The translations under genes and the position numbers were made by a program. Under the pieces are notes generated by a model, which saw only the letters and a program-made list of their open reading frames with translations, did no database searches and was not told where the DNA came from. DNA of 60,000 nucleotides from Strigamia acuminata (Eukaryota > Arthropoda > Chilopoda > Geophilomorpha > Linotaeniidae), in assembly GCA_949358305.1 (NCBI GenBank), contig OX442318.1:10090517-10150516 (forward strand), written 5' to 3'. How positions within the stretch are numbered: the stretch's first letter is position 1; each line of letters begins with the position of its first letter. Shown piece by piece: positions 1-12,600 of this stretch.

Positions 1-509
1 GTACAATTACAACTGAAAATGTGGTATTGCAACCTAAAATTCCATTTTTGCATACAAAAAGTGCATTTTGAAGTATAAAATTTAATTTTAAACGTAAAAT
101 CTGCATTTTGGAACATAAAAATCCGCATTTTGGAACGTAAAAACTGCATTTTTGCAAATAAAAACTGCATTTTTGCAGATAAAAACTCATTTTTGCACAT
201 AAAAACTGCATTTTTGCACATAAAAACTGCGTATAAGGCTGAAACAGTTTAATTTTTGCATAAAAATTTTTTTTTATTACTTTTCTTTTTTTTACCAGAA
301 ACATTTCAGAGTTTTCCAGAAAAATCTCATACTGAAAATTATAAAAAGAAAAAGAACAATTTTTCAAAACCATTAGATATTCTAACTCTTTAGCAATTGT
401 AAAAAAAAAAAAACACATAAAAAACTCCGGGTCCAACACCCATATTCAGGAAATTACCATTAAAAACCAATTTGTAAATTTTAATTCTCACTTATCTTTC
501 ATTCTCAAG
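1..509. repeat. AT-rich intron with ~20-bp degenerate repeats
   Basis: Dscam2 intron upstream of the Ig6 exon. About 60-235 is a degenerate tandem repeat built on aaaaactgcatttttgcaca. No coding signal. Confidence 0.6.
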
Positions 510-671
510 ACGGCATGACTCTTCCTGTCAACCACAGACAAGAAGTATTCAAAAACGGCACGCTAATGATCACAAACGTCCAACTACTAACCGACTCCGG
601 CAAATATTCGTGCGTGGCCCGCAATTCCCAGGGACACACAGCAAGGCGAGACTTAGAAGTCAAAGTGATGG
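510..671 (+). CDS. Dscam2: Dscam2 exon: second half of Ig6
   Basis: Acceptor ..tctcaag|ac and donor g|gtaagt. It encodes the C-terminal half of an Ig domain with the F-strand motif DSGKYSC and trailing ARNSQG. It starts with two bases of a split codon and ends in phase 1, compatible with either Ig7 exon downstream. Confidence 0.9.
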
Positions 672-3600
672 GTAAGTCCACAACTACTTACTCCGAGGTC
701 CCCCCATTCTAATAAATCAAAAAACCACAACCCCATTTAAAATTTCAAACAAAATTCAAAAATTAAAAATTAAAAAAAAATTATAAAAAAAAAAATTATA
801 AAAAAAAATTATAAAACTTTTTTTAAAAAAATTTATAAAAAAAAAAATTGAAATTTTTCCCCACATTGATGTGCATTGATCGAAATTTAGAAAGACCCAT
901 TGTAAATTTTTTTAAACTCAATAATCGGTAATATTTTGATAGCTTTGCGCTGTTTCGTGGTCCTGTCGCCACTCTTTTCCCATTTACTCGTCACATTTTA
1001 TCGATTTTTAGTTGAAAACCATGGAAAATCTGAGCAATGTTCTATTTCAAACTAATCACATTCCTCAAGTTATTAATAGGTTGCTCAAGTGTAATGTGCT
1101 GTGCGAAACCATAAACATTGAGCTAAAAGGTCACTGAAATATTATCAGTGCCAACCAGCCGAGATTACAGAATGTTGCACGCAACTGCAGGACGGCGGGA
1201 TGTCACAACTGCTTTGCATTTGATTACCATCAAAATTCGCCTTGATCAATCGCAATTTTAAATAAGCTAAGTTTACATGTGCACAGCTTATCCGGATGTT
1301 CGTGGAAACCAAATGAGATTTATCGGCATTTATATTACGCACCCCTATTGGCGTTTTGAAAACGATACAAGTGGCACGCTTGTAATTCGAAATGTAGGCC
1401 GTGTTACCATATTTCATCAAAAAGATGCCGCGGCTTCTATTTCGCACTTCTTAATCGTTTAAAATTTCTAATTTCAAATGCGTATCACTTTGATGTTTTC
1501 GTAAAGAATGTTGGATTGACAAATGTTAATGTCATCCCAAAGGCTTTTCAAACGTTGCCGGTCATAGTGGTTACAGTAAGGGGTTTCATTAAATGAGCGA
1601 TTAGTTGATTATTTTGATTACTTTGATTAGTCGATTACTTGTGGTGTCATGTGACTGGATTCAACCAATCCCGTGAATTTTGAAATTGAACGCATCTATA
1701 GTTTGACACTGTGACTGGTATGGTCTTCGCTAGTGCAAACAGGGGACTGCAGACACTAATTTGGGACGCATACTCACGTAAATAACGAAACATAATATTG
1801 GTTGGTTGGCCTTTATTATCGTTGTCTAGGGGTATGGGTATTCCCCTTACCCGCTGCGGTGGTGCCACAAAGGCACGCCGCACCGGCAACCGTATGGCGG
1901 TGTGTGGCAGTGCCGCAGGTCACCCAGGTGGCCTGACGGTCACATCACTTTAAAAACAGTTTGGTTGTTTCAACTAAATATTTAGTTAAAGACAACTTCA
2001 TACTATTTTGTTGCCCGAACTAAATTTAGTAAAATCAACAACAAGAGTTAGTTTATTCTACTAAATTGTTTGGTTGTTTTTGAGCCAACCAAATGTTTTA
2101 GACGACTCATCCATTGAAAACGTTGCTAAAACATGTAACTTCTTCATTCCCTTTATCGTGTTTTGTAGAAGCGGACGAAATACATTCTTTACATTTCTTG
2201 AATTGTCACCACAATTATCGTGCTTCTAATCAGAAAAAATGTATTTTCGCATCTAAAAAGAACATCTGTGCACATAAAAATGCGTACTACTTTGTTCAAC
2301 CTTTTCCTCAAATTGAAATTTTTTTGGCCCATCGATTTTCTCGACCTGGGCCTCCAGCGACGGCGCTCGTCTTCTAATCCAGAACGGTTAGTGACTGGAA
2401 AAAAAGTCTTCTAATTGAGACAAATTTACTCTAAAGGATGGCTCCTAACCAAAAATTACCTCTAAATAATAAAGCAGTTTCATTAAATCTACGATTCTGT
2501 AATTATGTGATTTCTTATTAATCACAAAATTATTCATTTCTGATGCCGTCAAATTCAATCGTAGGATTTTGCATTTGTAAGGTGCGCACCATAAGTATGA
2601 AGCGTAAAAAAAAATATTACAAAAAAACTGATTATTCCATACTTATGGCGCACACCTTACGATTCAAAGTTTCCAAAAACAGTCACATGACAATCAAAAC
2701 TTGTGGATACGTGTCCATGTTATCCTTGGTTCGTGGTGATACGCAGTTGAAATAAAAGTTCCGTAACTCACAAACGATTTCTCCCGAAACACGCGCCATT
2801 ACCTTTTTAAAGGCTTTTATTTAACTTGACTTGAATGTTTGTGTGTGTGTTTCAACTTCCGGCGGTAACAGCACACTCTAACGGCGACTTGAAGCCCCAA
2901 TATAAAAGCATTTTTCCAAAAACTTAGTTTTTTATATTTACTTCTTCCGAACTTACCCATCGAACTTTCCCGACAAGTTGTGCACTGCAAACACCAATCG
3001 CGGATAAGCAAAACGTGCCTGCGAATCGCGACACCGAACAGCAATTTAATCGATTCCTATAATTGCTGCATTCATTCAAGCAGATGTTTACACAACACAA
3101 AACTGCCTCACATATGCCGCGTATGCTCTCAAACCCAACCTAACCTAACCCTATCTAATTTCCATCCACAGAAAAAAAAATTTCTAAAACAAATCCTTTA
3201 ATTCACTCCGCAGACACAAAAAAAGAAAAAAAAAACCTTCAATTCCAGATAACAACAACAACAACAACAACAAGAGAAGCCGAAGAAGAAAAAAAAATCC
3301 TGAGTCTCCAACGGTGTAACTCCTACCGTTTACCTTTACCCACTTCTATCGTCTTCAATTTTCTCTTAGGCCTCGAATCGATTAATTGAAGGAGAAGATT
3401 GCGTCCCTTGGCCCCCGCCATCGCCAGACGACGAAAACACTGTCATTCGCTAATGGGTTCCTGATCTACTTTTCCCTTCCCCACAGGAACTCAAGGTGTA
3501 GCTACAATTCGCAGATGGGGGGAGGGGAAACCAACCCCTTTAGCTCCCCCCGCGTGGTTAATAACCTTTTCCCCTTCATGTTTGCTTCTGATTGCCGTCT

Positions 3601-6600
3601 ATCCGCCACGATCCTTTTTTTATCTTATCTTTCAGCGCCACCTAAAATCATCCCCTTCTCGTTCCAAGATGATGAGCTCTCAGAGGGCATGCGCGCTCAG
3701 ATATCCTGTGCCGTCCGCCAAGGAGAACAGCCCATCAGCATCCATTGGCTCAAAAATGGTTCTCCCATCGCGGCTTCTGGCACGGGTGGCGGCAGCGATG
3801 GCAGCAGTGGCAGCGGCGGCGGCGCCAGCAGCACTAGCGGCGTGGTGGTGCGAAACTTTGATGAGTTTACCAGCATACTGAGAATAGAGGCCGTAAGCGT
3901 AAAACATAACGGCAACTATACGTGCGTAGCAAGCAATGCGGCTGCAGCGGTCAACTACACGGCCACGCTCAGAGTTAACGGTAAATACCTCAACACCGAC
4001 TACTACCGACGGGGTCGCACAACAAGTGCGAAAAGACGCGGCACTAAAGCCCACAACCGCGAAACGGAGGACCCGCTAAACGAATAACGGCGCCAAATTC
4101 TTTCCATCTTGCGTTCATCATCACTGGTCTGCTTTATTTAATCACAATACACTTAAACACACTACTGCTAACCGTGTGCATCGTTACAATTATCTCCCTC
4201 CTGATTGGCTTAACAAAACGACGTCATTGCAATTATCTCCCTCCTGATTGGCTTAACGAAACGACGTCATTGCAATTATCTCCCTCCTGATTGGCTTAAC
4301 GAAACGACGTCATTGCAATTATCTCCCTCCTGATTGGCTTAATGAAACGACGTCAATGCAATTATCTCCCTCCTGATTGGCTTAACAAAACGACGTCATT
4401 GTAATTATCTCCTTCCTGATTGGTTTAGAAAAATGACGTCATTGCAAAAGTCTCCTGATTGGCGGAAAGAAATGACGTCACTACAAATATCAGCCTCCTG
4501 ATTGGCTGAAAAGAATGACGTCATTTAAAAGTTGTTTCTTTTTATCGGTAATCGACCGAACTAGGATGTCTTCGCAAGGGAACCTGAATATGTCCTGGGC
4601 CGACGTTCGCTCTTCTTCCGCTGGCATGCCCTCCTCTCCTTCGCGGTTGTTCTCGTCGTGCGCCGTCAGTTCGCGCTTGTTTCGTCGCGGATTTCCTTCT
4701 TCGCACATGTCATCTTCGTGCCCAGCGACCCCTACAACCCAACAGTGTCCCCCTTCTCTTGTTTCCAATTCTTTACCACGGGTCGATGCACACAATATCA
4801 AATATCTAAATAAAAATAAGAGTTTTATTTGAGTCGTTAGACGATCATCCTCTGCCATGGTAACACTACGCTACCCCCTTGTGTATTTCAGTTCCTCCCC
4901 TGCTAAATCCTCTCTCCTTCCAAGACGATCACTTGTACGAAGGTGCCCACGCCAGGGTAACGTGTGGCGTGAGGCGGGGCGACCTGCCCATCACTTTCAC
5001 CTGGCTCAAAGACGGCCAACCGATCCCGGCCGGGACGGGGGTGGCTATCCGAGAGGTGGACGAATACGCGAGTATCCTAACTATCGGTCACGTGGCTCGG
5101 CGCCACAGTGGTAACTACACGTGTACTGTCAGCAATGCAGCATCTTCGGTCAACCGTACAGCCGAGCTCACTGTCAATGGTAACATTTACCTGTCCCCGA
5201 GCTTCCTTCCTTCGTCCTTAAAGTGCACAACTTTATTAGACTCGTTTCACCCTCTCTCTGTGTTTGTACTTCTTTTTTTTATACTTCTTCTTTTGTTCAT
5301 TCATCAACACACATCATAATAATATTTAATAATTTTAATCTGTTAAATCATGCTTTTGCTCTGCTTAGTTGGTTGGCTTTTAGTTATGTTTTGGTTTAGG
5401 AAATAACTGCCGCAATTAATTTGCAATGTCAAATTGGTAAATCATATTCAACGTGCGCAATTAGCTGAAAGGCCAATCGGTCATTTTGTGGTCTTTGTTC
5501 TAATATCGGGCATTTTATGCGTATAAAATGCACTTTTCTCACATAAAATGTGCACCTTTTAGAATAAAAAACGCACTTTTTCCATGCAAATGCAGCTCTT
5601 AGATGGCAAACGCACCTTTTGGATGAAAAATGCGCTTTATATGTCCAGAGATGCACTTTTTATAGATGAAAAATGCTTTATTTAGTCACAAAATTGCACT
5701 TTAGCGCGCAAGAATGCAGTTTCTACATCAACTAATGCATTTTTTTTTACATCTACCGTAGAAATCAACTTTCCGTTATATAAAAATTAAAATTAAAATG
5801 CCAAACTCGCTTTTAAAGTTCAAGAATAAATTCTACAATTTGACGCATCCCAAAATGTGTAGCATTTTGCAGAATTAAGTATATTATTTGAACGTTAAAT
5901 AACGCATGTCCATTCATAGAATAATCTATTGTGTCATCACATTAAGCGACCTCTGATGGTGTTTAATAACTCTAAATGTCTACAGAAGCGCGGAGGAGAC
6001 AGCCGGTTTACGGCATGAGTCTAAAATAACTTGATGGAACAAACACCACAAAACGTACGCGATTGGTTAAAATTTAAAAAAAAAAAAAATCCACATTTAA
6101 ATATCCAAAAATAAAAAAAATTATTGAATGCCATTTTTTCGCACCAAAACTAAATTTAAAAAAAAAATTAATAATTCCTCAAACAAGTAAATTCAGTTAA
6201 ACACACCCTTTTTTTAAAAACAATCCCATTGGATTAGCGATGAGCCCTTCCATATGGCAAAATATCCACTTACTTCACCCAACTGTCACACGAGTTCAAA
6301 TTCATTTCCATCTCATTTAGGCCAGCATTTCCGTGTTTGCATTAGCGCAGTTGTCTGCTGAAAAGTTTGATTGAGAACCAATCGAAAAATGTTGGTAATG
6401 AATCAGCTGCATTTGACACACGAGCTTCCCATACGTAGAGAAATTCTGGCTTAATGAGTTCATATTTGTTTGAGCCGACTTAATTTACTTCCTATAGTTT
6501 CATAGCGGCTAATTGGTTTAAAAATGGGAATCCGCTTCTAACATTTGCCAAAACTCCTCATTGCCATAATTCATCTTTGACCAGTTTATTAGGTAAACAA

Positions 6601-9600
6601 AGCGAGTCAATTAATAATTGACTTATTCCGCCCGATCCAGTCAAGCATTTAAGCCTTCAGACAAAAACTTTGATCAAATCATCACAATTTTATCCGTTTT
6701 ATCGCCAATTTTCGACGCTTTAAAGGACAATTGCACTGTACAAGTTCGGGTCAAACATGGTCCGGGTGTTTTAATGCCTGGCTTTCACAGTGGACCGTAT
6801 TTCGGCAATAAAACGCTGCGGTTTACAGGATGATTTTCATTTTATTACAATAAATTGCAAAGCATACCAAACAGGGCCCCAATTTCAACAATTAAAAAGA
6901 ATTTTATCGGTAGATTTCACTTTCTGCACGAAGTAAGGTCCCGAGATTAACCTGCAGGACCCCAATTAATAAGGAGTGTTTTTTGGGCCCTCAAATAAAT
7001 CTCTCTGGTGAGCCCCAAAAAAAGACCACTAAGCTGGACACACACCAAAAAATTAAGCGTTTGTTGGGCCCCCAAATAAATTCCTTTGCTGGCCCCAAAC
7101 AAATCTGTTAGCAGGGTCCCCCAAAAAATATCTTTGCTGGGCTCCTCATAAAATCTCATTGCTGGGCCCCCTTAAAAATATCTTTGCTGGGCCCCCAAAA
7201 AATATCTTTGCTGGGCTCCTCATAAAATCTCATTGCTGGGCCCCCTTAAAAATATCTTTGCTGGGCCCCCAAAAAATATCTTTGCTGGGCCCCCAAAAAT
7301 TTGTTAACAGGGCCCTCCAAATAAATATCTTTGCTGGGCTCCTCATAAAATCTCTTTACTGGGCCCCCTTTAAAAGTATCTTTGCTGGGCCCCAAAAAAT
7401 ATGTTTGCTGGGCCCCCAGAAATCCTGTTAACAGGGCCCTACAAATAAATATCTTTGCTGGGCTCCTCACAAAATCTCTTTACTGGGCCCCCTTTAAAAG
7501 TATCTTTGCTGAGCTCCTCATAAAATCTCTTTACTGGGGGCCCTTTAAAAGTATCTTTGCTGAGCTCCTCATAAAATCTCTTTACTGGGGGCCCTTTAAA
7601 AGTATCTTTGCTGGGCCCCCAAAAATATCTTTGCTGGGCCCCCATAAAAATGCCTTTGCTGGGCCCCCATAAAAATGCCTTTGCTGGGCCCCCATAAAAA
7701 TGCCTTTGCTGGGCCCCCATAAAAATGCCTTTGCTGGGCCCCGAAAAATATCTTTGCTGGTCGCCCAAAATCCTGTTAACAGGGCCCCCAAAAAAATCTT
7801 TGCTGGGCCCCCAAAAATCCTGTTAACAGGGCCTTCCAAATAAATATCTTTGCTGGGCTCCTCATAAAATCTCTTTACTGGGCCCCCTTTAAAAGTATCT
7901 TTGCTGGGCCCCTATAAAAATGCCTTTGCTGGGCCCCCATAAAAATGTCTTTGCTGGGCCCCCAAAAACATCTGTGAACAACAGCCCCAATATTCTCTTT
8001 GCTGGGCTCCTCATAAAAACTCTTTGCTGGGTCTCCCAGAAATATCTTTAATATAAAACATAAATCTAACGACCAAAACTAAACACCAAATAAAAACGAA
8101 ACATTGTCCAAGTCTGCCCCACGAGCGATCATCCAACACAATTAATAATTGAATCAAAATATCCAAATTTAACGCGAGAACATATTTCAACGCCATAACT
8201 CCAGGGCTGGCCATAAATCAACCGCAGCATTCAAACGTCGAAATACGCTCCAAATTTCCACCTCGCTTGACAAAACCAAAAAAAAAAATTGAAAAAAAAA
8301 ATTGAAAAACACGTGCACATCTCTTTAAAATTCGCGGCGCTAACTCGTAAACGAATTAGTGCAATTGTCCTTTAAATGAAAACTCTATTAAATCGAAACG
8401 TGTTGACGCAATCTGTTTTTCGGTTCGCCTCAGTTCCTCCTCAATGGATCACCGAACCTCAAGACACAGCTGTACTGGTGGGAAGCCGTCTACAAATCGA
8501 CTGCAGTGCAACGGGATTTCCCAGGCCGAGCATAACGTGGAAGAAAGCAGTAGGTAAACACACTAGAGAAAACGAAAAAAAGAAAAAAAATCCCCTTCCC
8601 TTCCTTCTTTTCACCCTTAAAAACAAACTGTCACAAATTCATCTTTGCCCCATCGATCACGCTTCCCCATTTTGAATAGTCGAAGGTTGAGCTTTCACCA
8701 CCACTGCAATCCCCCAATCGCAGTCATGTAATTCCCTCATCCTCTTGTGCTTGGCTAATATATTTGCCCGTGATCAATACTTCCCTGCCAGGCTGCCAGT
8801 CTTGGTGGGGTATGGTTTCTATCAAGATAAAGGTGTACTTTGATTATCGCTTATTCCGTTTAAGTGCTTGCATCCATGTCTTTCAAAGGGACAAGATAGT
8901 TGGCGCGATAAGCAGACTCGGATCCTCCGAATGCAAAACGAAGGACAGCTTGGGTAAATAGGGGAAATGCAGAATGGATGAATTAAAGCCGATGGTTGTC
9001 GTAAACACGCGTTTTTTCGCTGAGTTTGTGCGCCAGGTGATAGTTTTATATCGGGCAAATAGACCTTTGGAAATAAATTTGTAGGCGTGTTAGTAGGTAT
9101 TAACGATGAATATTCCAAACTTTTTGAACATGATTTTCATTATTCCAAACTTTTTGGACATGATTTTCATTATTCCAAACTTTTTGGACAAGATTTTCAT
9201 TATTCCAAACTTTTTGGACACTAGTGTTGTAATCAAAAGCAGATTACTAGAAAACTATGCATCCTACAGGGGCGTAATTTGGTCAATTTAGAGCTAAATT
9301 ATGTCTCTTTTGGGAATATTTTCATTTACATTAGTGAGCGCTTCCCAGGAATGCCAAAATGCCTTCAAACAACGATGTACCCCTCATAAAAATTTGGATT
9401 ATTCCAAACTTTTTGGACTGACTGTATTAACTGCAGTTATAACTTGTTGACTTGTTAACTAGAGTTGATTAAATTGGGTAGTTAACACCCATGCCAAACA
9501 TTGTTTACATTAGCAGATTGATGGACACAAAAATCAACACGCATCGATTCTCAACCACAGGCCCAATTAACAATTTCCAATCCTAACCCGCATCTGTGAT

Positions 9601-12600
9601 TGGCTGATGAAGTTGACAAATATGGAGATCGCGTTTTTAGAATAGATCAACTATTCGAGACTATGATTAATTTCATTCTTAACGGCTTTAATGTAACTTG
9701 ACAGGACCATTTGTTTGTTTGGTTCAACTTCGGGGTCACGTCACCGTTGCTTCCACCGCCATGGAATTTGATAACTAACGTAGCGTCAGTTTGACGTATT
9801 ATTAAAGCCTTTATCCAAAAACATAGTTTTTTAAAATAACAATTTTAGTTTAAGTGTATTTTAAGTTTTAACATGGGTTTAAACAGGAAATGATGTCATT
9901 TTTGGTATAAAATTGAAGTAAAACACAAAATATTTTAGTTTTTGAATGCAGCTAGTTTTATTAAATTCTAGATTATTATTGTAGTTATGGAGATTTAAAT
10001 TGTTGATATTTTAAACTTGCTACAACACCCATCTCTGCCACACCGTTTTCATTTGTAAATCGCAAAAGGGTTTAGTAAGGAAGGCTAGCTAAACTAATTT
10101 AGGCTTCATCGATTAAAGTCTCTGGCTAATTACATCCTTGGTTGTAGCAATGAGCAATGCAACTATTGATTAATGTTATTTGGCTCAATTACCTACATTC
10201 TTTTGATCTATGTAACCACATTTGCTGCTCTAACTCCAGAGGATTGATTGAAACATCATGGAAATTCACATCAATAATTTACCATTGCATTTTACTGATT
10301 GAAGGAGCACTTGGAAAAAAAAAGTGTACGCACGGAATGCACAATTAGTCCCTAATTTGACAACATTAACACTATGCGTATTCATAAAGTCATGTTTAAC
10401 TTGCAGTTAACCTTTACTTGGCTAGTTACAACGCATTGCTAGCCATGTCGATCATTCTGTCTCATTTGATTGTGCACATCTGCGCAAGTGCAGAATCCTA
10501 GTTTACCGGAAAAGTTAATGTTTTTCGTGGTATAAACACATGTTTTTGTTACGCCACCTAACACAAAAACATGGCAAAACTGTCAACGACGCTCCCATTA
10601 ATAATGTTTCACGTTATAAATTACTTATGTTTATTTTGTTTTTATGTCAGTCATTTTCTCACTTCTGTAATTTTTTGACCGATCAATGGCTATGGGAAGA
10701 TTAAACGTGTTTAAACGTTGTTTAAATGTTTAAAAGGTTCTATCCCAATATGCTCAAACTAATTGATTATTTAGAAATATCTTGTTTATGGCATTATTGG
10801 CACTTCATCACAAATAAAAACCAGTGTTAAATTTTGTCAATTAAGCCTTTCGACCAGTGATCGTCGTTGGTAGTAAATTTTATTATGGAAAGCATAACAC
10901 AACTCTTTATACAGACCAGTGGTTTTGAATTCTCATAATTAAATTGGAGTGAATTTTGATGAAAACTGACTAGAATTTTGATATTTTACCGAGATGAAAT
11001 AAAACCATGCTTTATAGGTAAAGACAAGATTTATTGTGTTAAAAAAAAGAGGTTTACACTTCTTAAAACAGGAACAAAGGGTTAAAATTCAGAAAATATG
11101 ACAAAAAACATGACTTCCGTTTACACGTCATCCGATCTCGCCACGATATTGGCCACGATATTGGCTTTCCTGCACGTCTCTTTACATCAACGCGCGTCCC
11201 CCTGTTCCTAAAACACACTCGTTTTCACAGTGGTTCCCAAACTGTGCGCCACGGCGGGCCTACAGGGTTGCCGTGACTGGCCTACAGTCCATCCTTATGC
11301 TTACGATGCCATAAGATCGTAAGGATGGCCATTTATACGGAAAAAGACATGTCCGCAAACTCTCTATTAACCCTTGGAGGCATAAGGCTATACGGATTTA
11401 GGGACAAGCTCTTTCATGAATAGAAAAGTTTTTTTCCTATCCATTTTTTTTTCGCTGAAAATTTGTGACTTTGTTTATCTGATAATAAAGTAAATCTCAG
11501 GTGAAATTTGTATTGATTCATCATTTATTTAATTAGTTATTTTTCTTGCAAAATTGGTGCCCCTTAAAACTCCAGCAAAACTTTTAAACAGGCTTTGCTG
11601 CTTTAGTAAAGAGCGCTTCAGTTAACAGCCTTTTTGCATTTACTGGTAGTGTTTAAAACCACCACCAGATGGTTCAAAGTTTATTATTATTGCATAACAT
11701 ATTGCGCCCTCTATAAATTTAGTGAAGAACTACAAAAAACCTAAACAGCGCTTCAATTAATTGACCTGAAAATTGTCCCTAAATCCGTAATGGCTTATAC
11801 CAGAACGACACATTTTACTCTTTTGCCTCCAAGGGTTAAGATAACGTTGTTTAAATGTTGTAAGACCATTGCGACTGAAAGCAGACTAGATTGGCCACCA
11901 TTTTTCAAGTTAGATTGAAAAATGCAATTTAAATGTGTCGTTAAATTACTTTACGAATGCGCCTAAATTAAACATAAACAAAACACAACAGAAAAGGTCA
12001 CTGCTATTGGGTGAGATTACTATCAAGCCACAAATGATACCCATGTAATCCTTTCCTTTTGTTTCTACATTCCATTCTGTCAACAGGTCACCAACTGGAA
12101 GAATTGTTATATATTTGCGAATCTAGGTCAAACCAACACATCTCGCACTTTTAAAAAGCAACCATTCACTTTAAAGATGAAGCTGCAATTCGTTTAAGTG
12201 TTAATGTCATAAAATCTCCATTGGCGTGTTACTCAAATGGTTCAACATTACAGCTTGAAGTTAAATAGTGATTTCACTTCATTGGGCTACTTTAATTGGT
12301 TACAATCCAGCTCAATTCATCTTTAATTGTTTCAAAAATAATGATTTTTCCATGGCAACTTGCACAGACCTTCCATTAGCCAGGTAAAGCAATTTAGCCA
12401 CACGGGGCAATAAGAAATTGCTGGGCTTGAGAAATAAATATTTCATTCCGATTGAGGATGACCTTTTCGGTTATTTCGATGGCAGCAAGGTCGGCTTTTT
12501 TGTGACCATAGTTGGGTACATACTTAATGCTTTCATTGGAATTCTAGCCGGCTTTTATTGCTTCATTCTTCAATTAAACTAGACAAATGTTTATGCTTTT

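Noticed and set aside
1647-1889. 80-codon minus-strand frame over a GC-rich patch
   Set aside because: No recognisable domain, no splice or start context, and it sits within a Dscam2 intron.
3125-3155. Short run of CCTAA units resembling the arthropod telomere repeat TTAGG
   Set aside because: Only about two to three units; too short to claim an interstitial telomere tract.
4490-4858. Minus-strand frame of 122 codons and plus-strand frame of 105 codons
   Set aside because: They lie wholly within the solo LTR; no motif is recognised and LTRs are not expected to encode protein there.
7159-7839. Several open frames of 85-109 codons on both strands
   Set aside because: All are translations of the GGGCCCCC/AAATATCTTT tandem array.
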